Source of the DNA: JAVZLQ01 sp049972525 | GTDB lineage: Archaea > Thermoproteota > Bathyarchaeia > Bathyarchaeales > Bathycorpusculaceae | DNA length: 56,269 bases | NCBI GenBank assembly: GCA_049972525.1 | Contig: JBMFKI010000008.1 | Span: forward strand, 1-56,269 | Direction: 5' to 3' | Part shown: piece after piece, positions 39,958 to 48,643 of the stretch | How the letters are laid out: each line of letters starts with the position of its first letter | Position numbering within the stretch: position 1 is the stretch's first letter | Program-made: the position numbers and the translations under genes | Notes under the pieces: model-generated | Database searches by the model: none | What the model was told of the DNA's origin: nothing | The model's input: the letters and a program-made list of their open reading frames with translations, nothing else

Positions 39958-40503
39958 TTAGCTTTTTAGCAGTTTTTCTCCATATTCATAGCCCTTTTCG
40001 AAAGCATCAAGGTTTAATTCTTCGGTTCCCTTCGGCACATTATCTCTTATAGCGTTTTTCACTGTACCTTTATCCAAAAGCTTAGTGATAGCGACAAAGG
40101 CACCGAGCATCACAATGTTTGCAACGATTTTTCTGCCGAGCTCTTCAGCAATCTTGGTAGCGGGAACATGATAAACTTTGACGTTGCTCAGGTCTTTTTC
40201 ATGCGGAACCATGTCGGGGTCTAAAAGTACAGTTCCTCCAGATTTTACACTGTCAGCATACTCGTTATAGGCATGCTGAGACATGACAACCAACACATCT
40301 GGCTCGACAACCTTCGGAAAATCTATGTCCTCATCAGCTATCACAACTTCTGATTTACATGCCCCACCCCTAGATTCTGGACCGTAAGATTGCGTTTGAA
40401 CAGCATTTTTGCCGCCGTAGATGCATGCGGCTGTTGCCACGATTATGCCTGATTTTATTATCCCTTGACCGCCAAAACCTGCAAATCTAACCTCAGTTCG
40501 CAT
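39958..40503 (-). CDS. korC: 2-oxoacid:ferredoxin oxidoreductase subunit gamma
   Basis: A 181-residue gamma subunit. The start FAGFGGQGIIKSGIIVATAA is the family signature, followed by QSYGPESRGGACKSEVV and VVMSQHAYNEYADSV. It helps bind CoA and assemble the TPP enzyme, which oxidatively decarboxylates 2-oxoacids to acyl-CoA and reduced ferredoxin. It is the last gene of the six-gene run from 46.7 kb. The set is most like 2-oxoglutarate oxidoreductase (Kor), but the substrate is not proven; other 2-oxoacids are possible. Confidence 0.92.
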   Translation of the reverse strand: MRTEVRFAGFGGQGIIKSGIIVATAACIYGGKNAVQTQSYGPESRGGACKSEVVIADEDIDFPKVVEPDVLVVMSQHAYNEYADSVKSGGTVLLDPDMVPHEKDLSNVKVYHVPATKIAEELGRKIVANIVMLGAFVAITKLLDKGTVKNAIRDNVPKGTEELNLDAFEKGYEYGEKLLKS

Positions 40504-40509
40504 TTTAAA

Positions 40510-41349
40510 TCACCGCCACGTTTTTTCCTCATTTATGTGCGCAATCTTCTCGTGTAGAAGCCTTTCATAACTTATTTTATCTACATTCACAAATTCACCA
40601 ACAACTATCTTTTCAGGGGTAATTTCCGCCTTAGAAGGGTCGGAAAAGTTCTCCACAACAGAACTCCTCCTAAACCACTCCATCATCTCAAGTCCAGTCT
40701 TCATTTTGTTGCGTCGACCAAAAATCTCTGGACAAGGTGAAACCACCTCAATAAAACCGAAACCCTCCTTTTGCAACAGCCGTTTTATAGACTGCGTCAG
40801 CCTTCGCACATGAAGCGCGGTCCATCTTGCCACGTATGTTGCACCAGAAGCTGCCGCCAGGTGGACAAGGTTAAATGGATGCTCTATATTACCATATGGA
40901 GTCGTTGTTGTGAAAGCTTCAAGTGGCGTTGTTGGTCCCTGCTGTCCACCAGTCATTCCATAGTTGAAGTTGTTGGCGCATATCACTTTTATTCCTATGT
41001 TTCTCCTCGCGGCATGAATAAAGTGGTTTCCACCAATTGCGAAGAGGTCGCCGTCGCCACTTATGACAACGACCTCTAACTGCGGATTTGCCAATTTTAC
41101 TCCGGTGGCAAAAGCTATTGGACGACCGTGAGTAGTGTGAAAAGAGTTCGTATTCACATATCCAGCTGCACGACCGATGCAGCCAATTCCTGAAACGACT
41201 ACAAGCTTGTCCAGGTCCATTTGCAGTTCATCTATTGCGTGAATAAAACAGTTTAGGATTATGCCGTTGCCACAGCCGGAGCACCATATGTGCGGCATCA
41301 TAGCCTTTCGCAGATACCTTGATAGTGGATGCTCAACTTCCGCTGTCAT
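40510..41349 (-). CDS. korB: 2-oxoacid:ferredoxin oxidoreductase subunit beta
   Basis: A 279-residue TPP-binding subunit. CSGCGNGIILNCF provides two cluster-side cysteines, TTHGRPIAFATGVKLANP the substrate side and SGDGDLFAIGGNHFIHAARR the TPP-Mg pocket, with NFNYGMTGGQQGPTTP after it. It lacks the extra ferredoxin cysteines of pyruvate oxidoreductases. It overlaps korA by 4 bases (ATGA) and is followed by korC after 6 bases. It is the catalytic half with KorA. Confidence 0.93.
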   Translation of the reverse strand: MTAEVEHPLSRYLRKAMMPHIWCSGCGNGIILNCFIHAIDELQMDLDKLVVVSGIGCIGRAAGYVNTNSFHTTHGRPIAFATGVKLANPQLEVVVISGDGDLFAIGGNHFIHAARRNIGIKVICANNFNYGMTGGQQGPTTPLEAFTTTTPYGNIEHPFNLVHLAAASGATYVARWTALHVRRLTQSIKRLLQKEGFGFIEVVSPCPEIFGRRNKMKTGLEMMEWFRRSSVVENFSDPSKAEITPEKIVVGEFVNVDKISYERLLHEKIAHINEEKTWR

Positions 41350-42509
41350 GAATTACACCTCCTAATCTCCTCTAAAATTTCCATAGGCGTATGAGGGTCT
41401 TCACCTAACTTTGAGAGAAAAGCAACTGGCGTTTCTTTAGCCACTCTTTGAACTTCACGCAGAAGCTGACCGCAGTTCATTTCTGCAACAATAACTTTTT
41501 TTGCCTTTTTTGCGGCGTTTGCAAAATGCTTCTCAGGAAAAGGCCACAGGGTGATTGGGCGTAAAAGACCAGCCCTTATTCCTTCCGCTCTAGCCTTCCT
41601 TATTGCGCTTAATGCAGCTCTCGCAACTATGCCATAGGCAACAACTACGATGTCCGCGTCTTCCAGCATAACTTCTTCGACTTTCACTATTTTGTCTGCA
41701 TTCCTTCTTATTTTGTCGCAGAGCCTCTTAACAAGTTTCCCTTGAACTTCCGAACTTTGCGTTTGCGGATAACCATGTTCATCATGCGTCAAGCCTGTAG
41801 CGTGAAAATTGAAGCCCTCGCCGAAGCAAGCCATCGGCGGAACCAAATCTTCGTCAGGCATGAAGGGCAAGTAGTTTTCTGGCGTAACATTCGGTTTTTT
41901 GCGATTAACTATCTTCACATTTTCAGGTGAAGGAATAACTACCTTTTCCCACATATGCCCAACAACTTCATCAGCTAACAAGATTGTTGGAACACGATAT
42001 GTTTCAGACAGATTAAAAGCTTCAATTGTTAAATCAAAAGTTTCCTGAACAGAAGAAGGTGACAACGCGATAATTTCATAGTCTCCATGAGAACCCCATT
42101 TCGCCTGCATAACATCTTGCTGCCCTGGCAGCGTCGGTTGACCAGTGCTCGGTCCACCGCGCATCACATCTACAATCACACAGGGAGTTTCTGTCATAAC
42201 TGCTAAACCGATGTTTTCCTGCATTAGACTGAAGCCAGGCCCTGATGTGGCGGTCATAGCCTTTAGGCCTGCGTAAGAGGCGCCTATTACTGCTGCTATC
42301 GATGCAATTTCGTCCTCCATTTGGATGTAGATTCCGCCTACTTCAGGCATTCTTTCTGCGAGACGTTCAGCAATTTCTGTTGCTGGTGTTATCGGATATC
42401 CCGCAAAGAATCTGCAACCGGCCACTATTGCTCCTTCTGCGCAGGCAATGTCGCCGTTCATGAAGTGCACGCCTGCAAGTATAGCCTTTCTTTCAATTTT
42501 GCTTGACAT
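41346..42509 (-). CDS. korA: 2-oxoacid:ferredoxin oxidoreductase subunit alpha
   Basis: A 387-residue alpha subunit. ERKAILAGVHFMNGDIACAEG opens it, GCRFFAGYPITPATEIAE follows, then the glutamate-containing QMEDEIASIAAVIGASYAG and TSGPGFSLMQENIG. RPITLWPFPEKHF lies in the C-terminal transketolase-like domain. ATG 42509 has AAGGAGTG upstream; the frame is open to a TTG at 42530. The start overlaps korD by 17 bases. The set is KorDABC, a complete four-subunit oxidoreductase. Confidence 0.93.
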   Translation of the reverse strand: MSSKIERKAILAGVHFMNGDIACAEGAIVAGCRFFAGYPITPATEIAERLAERMPEVGGIYIQMEDEIASIAAVIGASYAGLKAMTATSGPGFSLMQENIGLAVMTETPCVIVDVMRGGPSTGQPTLPGQQDVMQAKWGSHGDYEIIALSPSSVQETFDLTIEAFNLSETYRVPTILLADEVVGHMWEKVVIPSPENVKIVNRKKPNVTPENYLPFMPDEDLVPPMACFGEGFNFHATGLTHDEHGYPQTQSSEVQGKLVKRLCDKIRRNADKIVKVEEVMLEDADIVVVAYGIVARAALSAIRKARAEGIRAGLLRPITLWPFPEKHFANAAKKAKKVIVAEMNCGQLLREVQRVAKETPVAFLSKLGEDPHTPMEILEEIRRCNS

Positions 42510-42780
42510 TTTCTTTACACTCCTTTTCAACTACGAATATTGCAAAGTCTGGACAAACTGATGTGCAGAAGCTGCATAAAATACATTTACTTTCATCAAC
42601 AACTCTTGGTGGGTGAACGCCTCGTGCATTAATCTCGTTTGATTCTTCCAAAACTTTTTTGGGGCAGTATTGAATACAGTAGCCACAACCTTTACACTGA
42701 TCTTTGATTATGTGGATTTCTGCTTTTGATGATTTGAATTTTTCACTGTCTATGGGTTTGCGCCAAATTCTTTCAGGCAT
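42493..42780 (-). CDS. korD: Ferredoxin subunit (delta) of the 2-oxoacid oxidoreductase
   Basis: A 95-residue protein with two [4Fe-4S] motifs: CKGCGYCIQYCP at about 29-40 and CILCSFCTSVCP at about 66-77. The N-terminal part is MPERIWRKPIDSEKFK, and the region between clusters, EINARGVHPPRVVDES, is typical of KorD. It takes electrons from the TPP centre. It lies 2 bases after hdrA-mvhD, which suggests that the ferredoxin may pass electrons directly to HdrA. Confidence 0.92.
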   Translation of the reverse strand: MPERIWRKPIDSEKFKSSKAEIHIIKDQCKGCGYCIQYCPKKVLEESNEINARGVHPPRVVDESKCILCSFCTSVCPDFAIFVVEKECKENVKQN

Positions 42781-42782
42781 GC

Positions 42783-45218
42783 TTAACCTCCTCCTAATGC
42801 TTTTTCAAAAACCTTCTTTGAACGTTCTATCTCTTCCAGCGGGATTTCTTCGATCATCTGATGCATCTCACGAATTTCTGAGGCAATTCTCTCACCTTCT
42901 GCTGCTGTAGCCCATAACAATTGAAGTCTCTCCTTTTTCAAACCTAACTGTTCCATTCTCTTCCAGAAACGTTCCACACGCTTTTGAGTTTGATAGTTAG
43001 CGTTTATGTAATGACAATCTCCCGGATGACAACCCGCAACCAGCACTGCCGCAGCGCCTCTGGCGAAAGCCCTTTCAATAAATTTTGGAGAAACCCTTCC
43101 AGAACACATTGTTCTTATTATACGGACGCTAGGCGGATACTGCATTCTGCTAACGCCAGCAAAGTCCGCGCCAGCATATGCGCACCAGTTGCAACAGAAG
43201 GCAACGATCTTTTTATGCGCATCATGCTCTGTTACGGCGTCTATTTGCGCCAAAATCTGCTCGTCCGTGAAATGATTTTGTGTCAAGGCTTCAAATGGGC
43301 ATTCGGCAGCGCATGTCCCACACCCTCCACACGCCGCCTCTATGACTTCAACGCGTTTTAACTCTTTATTCAAAGTTAGAGCATTGTAAGGACAAACCTT
43401 TGTACATAGCCCGCAAGCCTTGCACTTTTCTGGAAATGTTACAGGTGTTATAGCCTCAACAGCGATTTTACCCTTCGCCATTAAAATTCCAGCTCTTGCA
43501 GCGGCTGCGCTTGCCTGTGTTACGCTGTCTTTTATGTCCTTAGGCGCTTCAGCGCATCCCGCGAAAAATATTCCTCCAGTCGCGGCGTCAACTGGTCTCA
43601 GTTTTGGATGCGCCTCCATGAAGAATCCATCTTGAGTCCTTGAAAGCGTGAGCAGACGCTGTATTATTTCGCTGTCTTTTCTCGGTTCTAAACCAACTGA
43701 AAGTATTACCATATCCACGTTTATCTTGTACAATTCCTTCTGCAGAGTGTTCTCGCCGATAAGCCACAAATTACGAGTTTTTTTATCCTCAACTATTTCG
43801 GCTGGCAATCCACGTATGAATTTGACACCTTCTTTTCTTGCCCTCTGATAAAGGTCCTCAAAACCTTTGCCATAGGCGCGTATATCGACATAAAACACGT
43901 AGATTTCGGTTTCTGGCCAATGTTCCTTAATTAGGAGGCTATCCTTAATTGTATTCATGCAGCAGACATTGCTGCAATATCGCCTTTCATTTCTGTTAGA
44001 GCGGGAACCAACGCATTGGATGAACGCTACACGTTCTGGAATTTGCTTGTCGCTCGGTCTTATTAAATGCCCACCCGAGGGGCCACCAGCGTTTATAAGT
44101 CTCTCAAATTCTAAGGATGTAATTACATTTGGATATTTTCCATATCCATAGCTTGGTAATGTTGACGGGTCGAAAACATCCGCACCTGTTGCCACGATTA
44201 TTGTGCCAACTTCGATTTCCACGGTTTCTGGCTTCATGTCAAAGTTTATTGCTTGCCTTTCACATGCCTTCATGCACTTGTCGCAGACAATTACTCCTTC
44301 CTTATTTAGGCATGTGTTCATGTCGATTACGTATGTTGCTGGAACTGCTTGTGCGAAGGGCGTATAAATTGCATGTCTTATGGCTAGTCCCGCGTCAAAC
44401 TCGTTTGGCGCTGTAACCGGACAAACTTTTGCGCATTCGCCGCATGCAGAACAGTCCATCGTGACGTATCGAGGTTTCTTCAATATTTTAACGTGGAAGT
44501 TGCCAATGTATCCCTTTACGTCTATGACTTCACTGTTTGTTAGCAGTTCAATGCTGGGGTGATGACCGACATCTGACATTTTCGGCGCAAGTATACAAAT
44601 TGAGCAGTCCATCGTCGGAAAAGTCTTATCTATCCGCGCCATCATCCCGCCAATGCTAGGCTCCTTCTCAACAAGATAAACTTCATAGCCAGTATCCGCA
44701 AGATCCAAAGCCGCCTGGATGCCGGCAACGCCACCCCCTATAATCAAAGTTTTACGGATTATCGGAACTTCAATTTCCTCTAAAGGCTCAAGAAAGGCAG
44801 CCTTTGCCACAGCCATTTTAACCAGATCCTTCGCTTTCTCTGTAGCAGCTTCACGGTCATGCAAGTGAACCCAGCTGCACTGCTCACGGATATTAGCCAT
44901 CTCAAAAAGATACTTGTTTAGCCCAGCATCTTCGCAAACCTTGCGAAAGGTTAGCTCATGTAGACGAGGTGAACATGATGCCACAACAACCCGGTTAAGC
45001 CCATGTTCTTTAATGTCATTCTTTATTAGGGCTTGCCCCTGATCTGAACACGTGTACCTGTTGTCTTTGGCTAGAACAACATGTGGAAGCGTTGCAGCAA
45101 ACTTGGCTACTTCTTCGCAGTCCACGGAGCCAGCTATGTTCAGCCCACAGTGGCAAACGTAGACGCCTATACGAATTTCTTCTGAAGTTTTCCTTTTTGG
45201 CACCTTCTCTTCACTCAT
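42783..45218 (-). CDS. hdrA: HdrA fused to MvhD (heterodisulfide reductase FAD/Fe-S subunit A)
   Basis: An 811-residue flavoprotein. The N-terminal domain has VYVCHCGLNIAG and CSPRLHE. The FAD domain has TLIIGGGVAGIQAALDLADT, the HdrA-specific GGMMARIDKTFPTMDCSICI and APKMSDVGHH. A mid-protein ferredoxin insert contains CSACGECAKVCP and CDKCMKACE, and a second one has CKACGLCTKVCP with CGGCGTCAAECP. The last 140 residues are MvhD-like: FCCNWCAYAGAD, TMCSGRVSPKFIERAF and GCHPGDCHY. HdrA bifurcates electrons at FAD. ATG 45218 is chosen as it matches the HdrA start and sits 4 bases after the upstream gene. Confidence 0.92.
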   Translation of the reverse strand: MSEEKVPKRKTSEEIRIGVYVCHCGLNIAGSVDCEEVAKFAATLPHVVLAKDNRYTCSDQGQALIKNDIKEHGLNRVVVASCSPRLHELTFRKVCEDAGLNKYLFEMANIREQCSWVHLHDREAATEKAKDLVKMAVAKAAFLEPLEEIEVPIIRKTLIIGGGVAGIQAALDLADTGYEVYLVEKEPSIGGMMARIDKTFPTMDCSICILAPKMSDVGHHPSIELLTNSEVIDVKGYIGNFHVKILKKPRYVTMDCSACGECAKVCPVTAPNEFDAGLAIRHAIYTPFAQAVPATYVIDMNTCLNKEGVIVCDKCMKACERQAINFDMKPETVEIEVGTIIVATGADVFDPSTLPSYGYGKYPNVITSLEFERLINAGGPSGGHLIRPSDKQIPERVAFIQCVGSRSNRNERRYCSNVCCMNTIKDSLLIKEHWPETEIYVFYVDIRAYGKGFEDLYQRARKEGVKFIRGLPAEIVEDKKTRNLWLIGENTLQKELYKINVDMVILSVGLEPRKDSEIIQRLLTLSRTQDGFFMEAHPKLRPVDAATGGIFFAGCAEAPKDIKDSVTQASAAAARAGILMAKGKIAVEAITPVTFPEKCKACGLCTKVCPYNALTLNKELKRVEVIEAACGGCGTCAAECPFEALTQNHFTDEQILAQIDAVTEHDAHKKIVAFCCNWCAYAGADFAGVSRMQYPPSVRIIRTMCSGRVSPKFIERAFARGAAAVLVAGCHPGDCHYINANYQTQKRVERFWKRMEQLGLKKERLQLLWATAAEGERIASEIREMHQMIEEIPLEEIERSKKVFEKALGGG

Positions 45219-45222
45219 AACG

Positions 45223-46656
45223 TTATGCTCCCACAGCTTCAGCCTTAAGATAATTCTCAATTGCAGTTGCAGCGTATTTTCCAGCACAGATTGCCTCAAT
45301 AACAGACGCTGGACCAGTTACAGCGTCGCCTCCTGCAAAAACTCCGCGAATTGATGTTTCCATGGTTAGCGGATTAACCCAGATTGTTCCATCATCATTG
45401 AGAATTAACTCTTTCGGCAAAAACGTCAAGTCTGGCGCCTCTCCAGTTGCCAAAATAATCATGTCTGCCTTCCAAACAAACTCTGAACCCTCTATTGGTA
45501 ATGGCTTTCTCCTACCAGACTCATCTACATCGCCTAACTGCATACGAACAAGTTCAAGTGCTGAAACCAGCCCGTTTTCTCCTAAAACCTTCTTCGGCGC
45601 CACTAAAAACTCGAGTTTTACGCCAGTCTCTTCTGCCTCTTTAACTTCCCATGGGCTCGCGGGCATCTCATCCTTAGACCTTCTATAAAATATTGTTACA
45701 TTCTCCGCACCAAGTTTTAAAGCAGTTTTGGCGGCGTCTATAGCTACATTTCCGCCACCAATCACAGCGATGTTTTTACCAAGCCTAACTTTATTGCCAC
45801 TGTTAATTTGCCACAAAAAATCTAAAGCGTGAACCACCCCTTGCAAGTCTCCGCCTTCAATTCTCAACTCCTGGCTTTTATGTGCCCCAACACCTACAAA
45901 GACGGCGTTGTAGCCTTCACTCCACAAATCATCAAAATCCAAGTCTTTACCAATCTGCGTGTTAACCCTAAATTCGACACCTAAGTCATGAATGAAATTT
46001 AACTCGTCCACAAGGACAGCTCTGGGCAAACGGTATTCGGGTATACATTTCCTAAGCATTCCTCCAGGCTCTGGGAGAGCCTCAAAAACAGTTATGGGAA
46101 AACCCTTTCGAGCAAGCTCGTACGCCACAGTTAAGCCAGCTGGTCCAGAACCTACAACCGCAACTTTCTTTCTGAAACGACTTATTGAGGCCTTTTTTGC
46201 CTTCAGCTTAGTCCGCTCATTACGAATTTTCCCTAAAAATCCTTGCACGTCAAGCCCAGCACGTTCTGGATGTAAACAGACAAGAGTAACCACAAGAGGA
46301 AGGGGGGTATTTTCAACAATCTTATGGATGGCTTTTTCTAGAGACCCCACATAACCGCGCTTTGCAGCAGTTGCCCTCATAAAAAGGAAAATTTCTGGCA
46401 ACTTCAAAGCTTGAGGACAGCGTCTATAACATTTATAGCACCAAGCGCAAAGCCAAAGTTCATAAGAGGACAGGGCGTCCTCTGAATTCAAAAAAACTTT
46501 TTCAAGAAGACTGCGCGGATTATAATCCTCCTCAAGCAATTTCGCCATAGGGCAGCTTGCGGTGCATATGCCACATTCAAAGCAGTGCTTGAGTTTTTCC
46601 ACGTCCAGAAGCCTTTTGATTTCTTCTTTAAACAGCGTAGCCTCAGACGCCGCCAA
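45223..46656 (-). CDS. HdrC-like ferredoxin fused to a GltD-like FAD/NAD(P)H oxidoreductase
   Basis: A 477-residue fusion. The N-terminal part (1-130) is HdrC-like, with C25-C28-C31-C35 and C70-C73-C76-C80 forming two [4Fe-4S] clusters in a dicluster helical domain. The rest is a GltD/NfnB-like flavoprotein: VAVVGSGPAGLTVAYELARKG (FAD), LPEPGGMLRKCIPEYRLP, IAVIGGGNVAIDAAKTALKLG (NAD(P)H) and GVFAGGDAVTGPASVIEAI. It should pass hydride electrons from NAD(P)H to the Hdr clusters or the reverse. The start is TTG at 46656 behind AGAGGG. It is the first gene of the operon, and no HdrB is present. Confidence 0.88.
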   Translation of the reverse strand: MAASEATLFKEEIKRLLDVEKLKHCFECGICTASCPMAKLLEEDYNPRSLLEKVFLNSEDALSSYELWLCAWCYKCYRRCPQALKLPEIFLFMRATAAKRGYVGSLEKAIHKIVENTPLPLVVTLVCLHPERAGLDVQGFLGKIRNERTKLKAKKASISRFRKKVAVVGSGPAGLTVAYELARKGFPITVFEALPEPGGMLRKCIPEYRLPRAVLVDELNFIHDLGVEFRVNTQIGKDLDFDDLWSEGYNAVFVGVGAHKSQELRIEGGDLQGVVHALDFLWQINSGNKVRLGKNIAVIGGGNVAIDAAKTALKLGAENVTIFYRRSKDEMPASPWEVKEAEETGVKLEFLVAPKKVLGENGLVSALELVRMQLGDVDESGRRKPLPIEGSEFVWKADMIILATGEAPDLTFLPKELILNDDGTIWVNPLTMETSIRGVFAGGDAVTGPASVIEAICAGKYAATAIENYLKAEAVGA

Positions 46657-46690
46657 GATTTGAGCCCTCTCATAGTTTGAGTTTTCTCAT

Positions 46691-46701
46691 GGATATAAAG
46701 G
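46691..46701 (-). promoter_or_regulatory. TATA box for the redox operon
   Basis: CCTTTATATCC on the minus strand is centred near 46696. It predicts a start near 46670 and a leader of about 14 bases with AGAGGG before TTG 46656. Confidence 0.5.
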
Positions 46702-46757
46702 TTTACAAATGTAAAGATTCCAAAATCACGTTCACTTAGCAGATGCTCTTGAGCACG

Positions 46758-46767
46758 TTTTATAAAG
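46758..46767 (+). promoter_or_regulatory. TATA box for the dehydrogenase-pxpABC operon
   Basis: TTTATAAAGC is centred near 46762, so transcription should begin near 46788. That is downstream of the ATG at 46781 and favours ATG 46802 as the real start. Confidence 0.55.
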
Positions 46768-46801
46768 CTAAAACAGCAAAATGGAAAATGTGGTGAAAAC
46801 T

Positions 46802-47833
46802 ATGAGAAAAATAAGAGTCATCTTGTTTGGCGTCGGCGCAGTTGGCAGCCTCATTGCCAAGTTTTTGTTAGACAAAGAAGGAATCGAAATTGTTGGTGCT
46901 GTTGATGTTGCCAAAGATAAGATTGGCAAAGACTTAGGCGAGGTATTAGGAATACAGAAAAATCTCGGAGTGAAAGTTTCAGAAAACGTGGATGAAGCAT
47001 TATCCAGAACTAAGGCAGATTTGGCGATACACGCAACCTCGTCATTCCTTAAGGATACATACCCACAAATATCCTCGCTCATAAAACATGGAGTAAAAGT
47101 GATATCTACATGTGAAGAACTGACATATCCCTATTACACCCAGCCAGAGCTCGCGAAGGAGCTTGATGCCCTAGCGAGAAAATACAAAGTCACAGTGTTG
47201 GGAACGGGCATAAACCCTGGATTCTTAATGGATACCCTGGTGATAACGCTAACCGCAGTTTGCCAAAAAATAGAAAAAATAGAGGCAGTAAGGATCATGG
47301 ATGCAGCGAGAAGGCGGCTACCATTCCAAAAAAAGATAGGCGCAGGACTACCCACAACAGAATTTAAACAAAAAATAGAAAATAGGCAAATTACTGGACA
47401 CGTGGGACTTGAACAATCCATCGCAATGATAGCTGATGCCCTTGCATGGAAAATGGATAAAATAGTAACTGAACAAGTTGAACCAGTAATCGCCAAAAAA
47501 CCAGCTAAAAGCCAATACATAGAAGTTAAAACAGGCGAAGTGGCAGGCATAAAACAAAAGGCAAAAGGCATAGTCAAGAACAAAGAAGTAATAACACTTG
47601 AATTCCAAGCCTACTTGGGTGCTGAAGAAGAATATGACGCCATAACAATCATCGGCGTTCCAGAAATTAGACAAAAGATAAAACCATGCGTCCACGGTGA
47701 CATAGGAACAGTTGCTATGATTGTGAACAATATTCCAAAAGTGCTGAAGGCACCGTATGGTTTGCTCACAATGAAAGATTTGCCAGTGCCCTCCGCTGCT
47801 GTTAAAGATATGAGGAAATATGTTTCGCTTTAG
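46802..47833 (+). CDS. DapB-like NAD(P)-dependent dehydrogenase (2,4-diaminopentanoate dehydrogenase-like)
   Basis: A 343-residue Rossmann enzyme. IRVILFGVGAVGSLIAKFLL is the dinucleotide loop, IVGAVDVAKDKIGKDLGEV follows, and HATSSFLKDTYPQ and GTGINPGFLMDTLVITLTAV lie mid-protein. These match the DapB-fold dehydrogenases that include 2,4-diaminopentanoate dehydrogenase of ornithine fermentation. ATG 46802 has GGTGAAAACT before it, and the TATA position excludes ATG 46781. It leads a run with pxpA, pxpB and pxpC, which suggests an amino-acid degradation role. Confidence 0.75.
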   Translation: MRKIRVILFGVGAVGSLIAKFLLDKEGIEIVGAVDVAKDKIGKDLGEVLGIQKNLGVKVSENVDEALSRTKADLAIHATSSFLKDTYPQISSLIKHGVKVISTCEELTYPYYTQPELAKELDALARKYKVTVLGTGINPGFLMDTLVITLTAVCQKIEKIEAVRIMDAARRRLPFQKKIGAGLPTTEFKQKIENRQITGHVGLEQSIAMIADALAWKMDKIVTEQVEPVIAKKPAKSQYIEVKTGEVAGIKQKAKGIVKNKEVITLEFQAYLGAEEEYDAITIIGVPEIRQKIKPCVHGDIGTVAMIVNNIPKVLKAPYGLLTMKDLPVPSAAVKDMRKYVSL

Positions 47834-47856
47834 AAATACAATTTCGTTTGGGATAG

Positions 47857-48633
47857 GTGTTGAAACTTCAAATAGACATAAACTGCGATTTAGGCGAAAG
47901 CTACGGGGCATTCAAAGTAGGAAACGACGAAAAAATAATGCCTCACATAACATCGGCAAACATAGCGTGCGGATTCCATGCAGGCGATCCGATAACAATG
48001 GCGCATACCCTCGACCTAGCCAAAAAATATGGTGTCGCTGTGGGCGCCCATCCAGGCTATCCGGATCTTCTTGGCTTCGGAAGGAGAGAAATGCACTTAA
48101 CTTTAGAAGAAATTAAAAATTATATAATTTATCAGGTGAGCGCCCTTCAAGGCTTCGCAAAAATTGCCGGTTTAAATCTTCAACATGTAAAGCCTCATGG
48201 AGCCTTGTACAACACCGCGGTGAAAGATGAGGAAACAAGCAAAGGAATAGTGGATGCTGTTAAGGCGTTGGACAAAAACCTCATAATTTTTGCACCCTCA
48301 AAATCAGTATTAGCCAAAATTGCCATAAACGCAGGATTGCGTGTGGCATACGAGTTTTTTGCTGATAGAGCCTACAACGCTGATGGAAGTCTCGTTTCAA
48401 GGAAAAAACCAGATTCAATCGTCACAAAACCATCTGCAGTTCTTGAAAGAACCTTAAAAGTAATAAGGGAAGGGACTGTTTTGTCTGCCAACGGTGAGAC
48501 CGTAACCTTAGGCAAAGTGCATACCATTTGTGTGCACGGCGATACGCCGACAGCCGTAAAATTAACAGAGACTTTGAAGAAGGAATTGGTTAAGTCTGGA
48601 ATAGAAGTTATGCCTGTTGGCAACTTTATTTAA
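47857..48633 (+). CDS. pxpA: 5-oxoprolinase subunit PxpA (LamB/YcsF family)
   Basis: A 258-residue protein. IDINCDLGESYGAF is the signature start, SANIACGFHAGDPITM the metal region and VAVGAHPGYPDLLGFGRREM the core. HVKPHGALYN, FFADRAYNADGSLVSR and TICVHGDTP also match. PxpA and PxpBC together hydrolyse 5-oxoproline to glutamate with ATP. The start GTG 47857 or TTG 47860 is undecided. It is 23 bases downstream of the dehydrogenase and 10 bases before pxpB. Confidence 0.92.
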   Translation: MLKLQIDINCDLGESYGAFKVGNDEKIMPHITSANIACGFHAGDPITMAHTLDLAKKYGVAVGAHPGYPDLLGFGRREMHLTLEEIKNYIIYQVSALQGFAKIAGLNLQHVKPHGALYNTAVKDEETSKGIVDAVKALDKNLIIFAPSKSVLAKIAINAGLRVAYEFFADRAYNADGSLVSRKKPDSIVTKPSAVLERTLKVIREGTVLSANGETVTLGKVHTICVHGDTPTAVKLTETLKKELVKSGIEVMPVGNFI

Positions 48634-48643
48634 AGGCTTAACA

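Noticed and set aside
42984..46354. Several plus-strand frames of 60-125 codons across the Hdr/Kor operon
   Set aside because: They are antisense to well-supported iron-sulfur protein genes and encode no recognisable domains.
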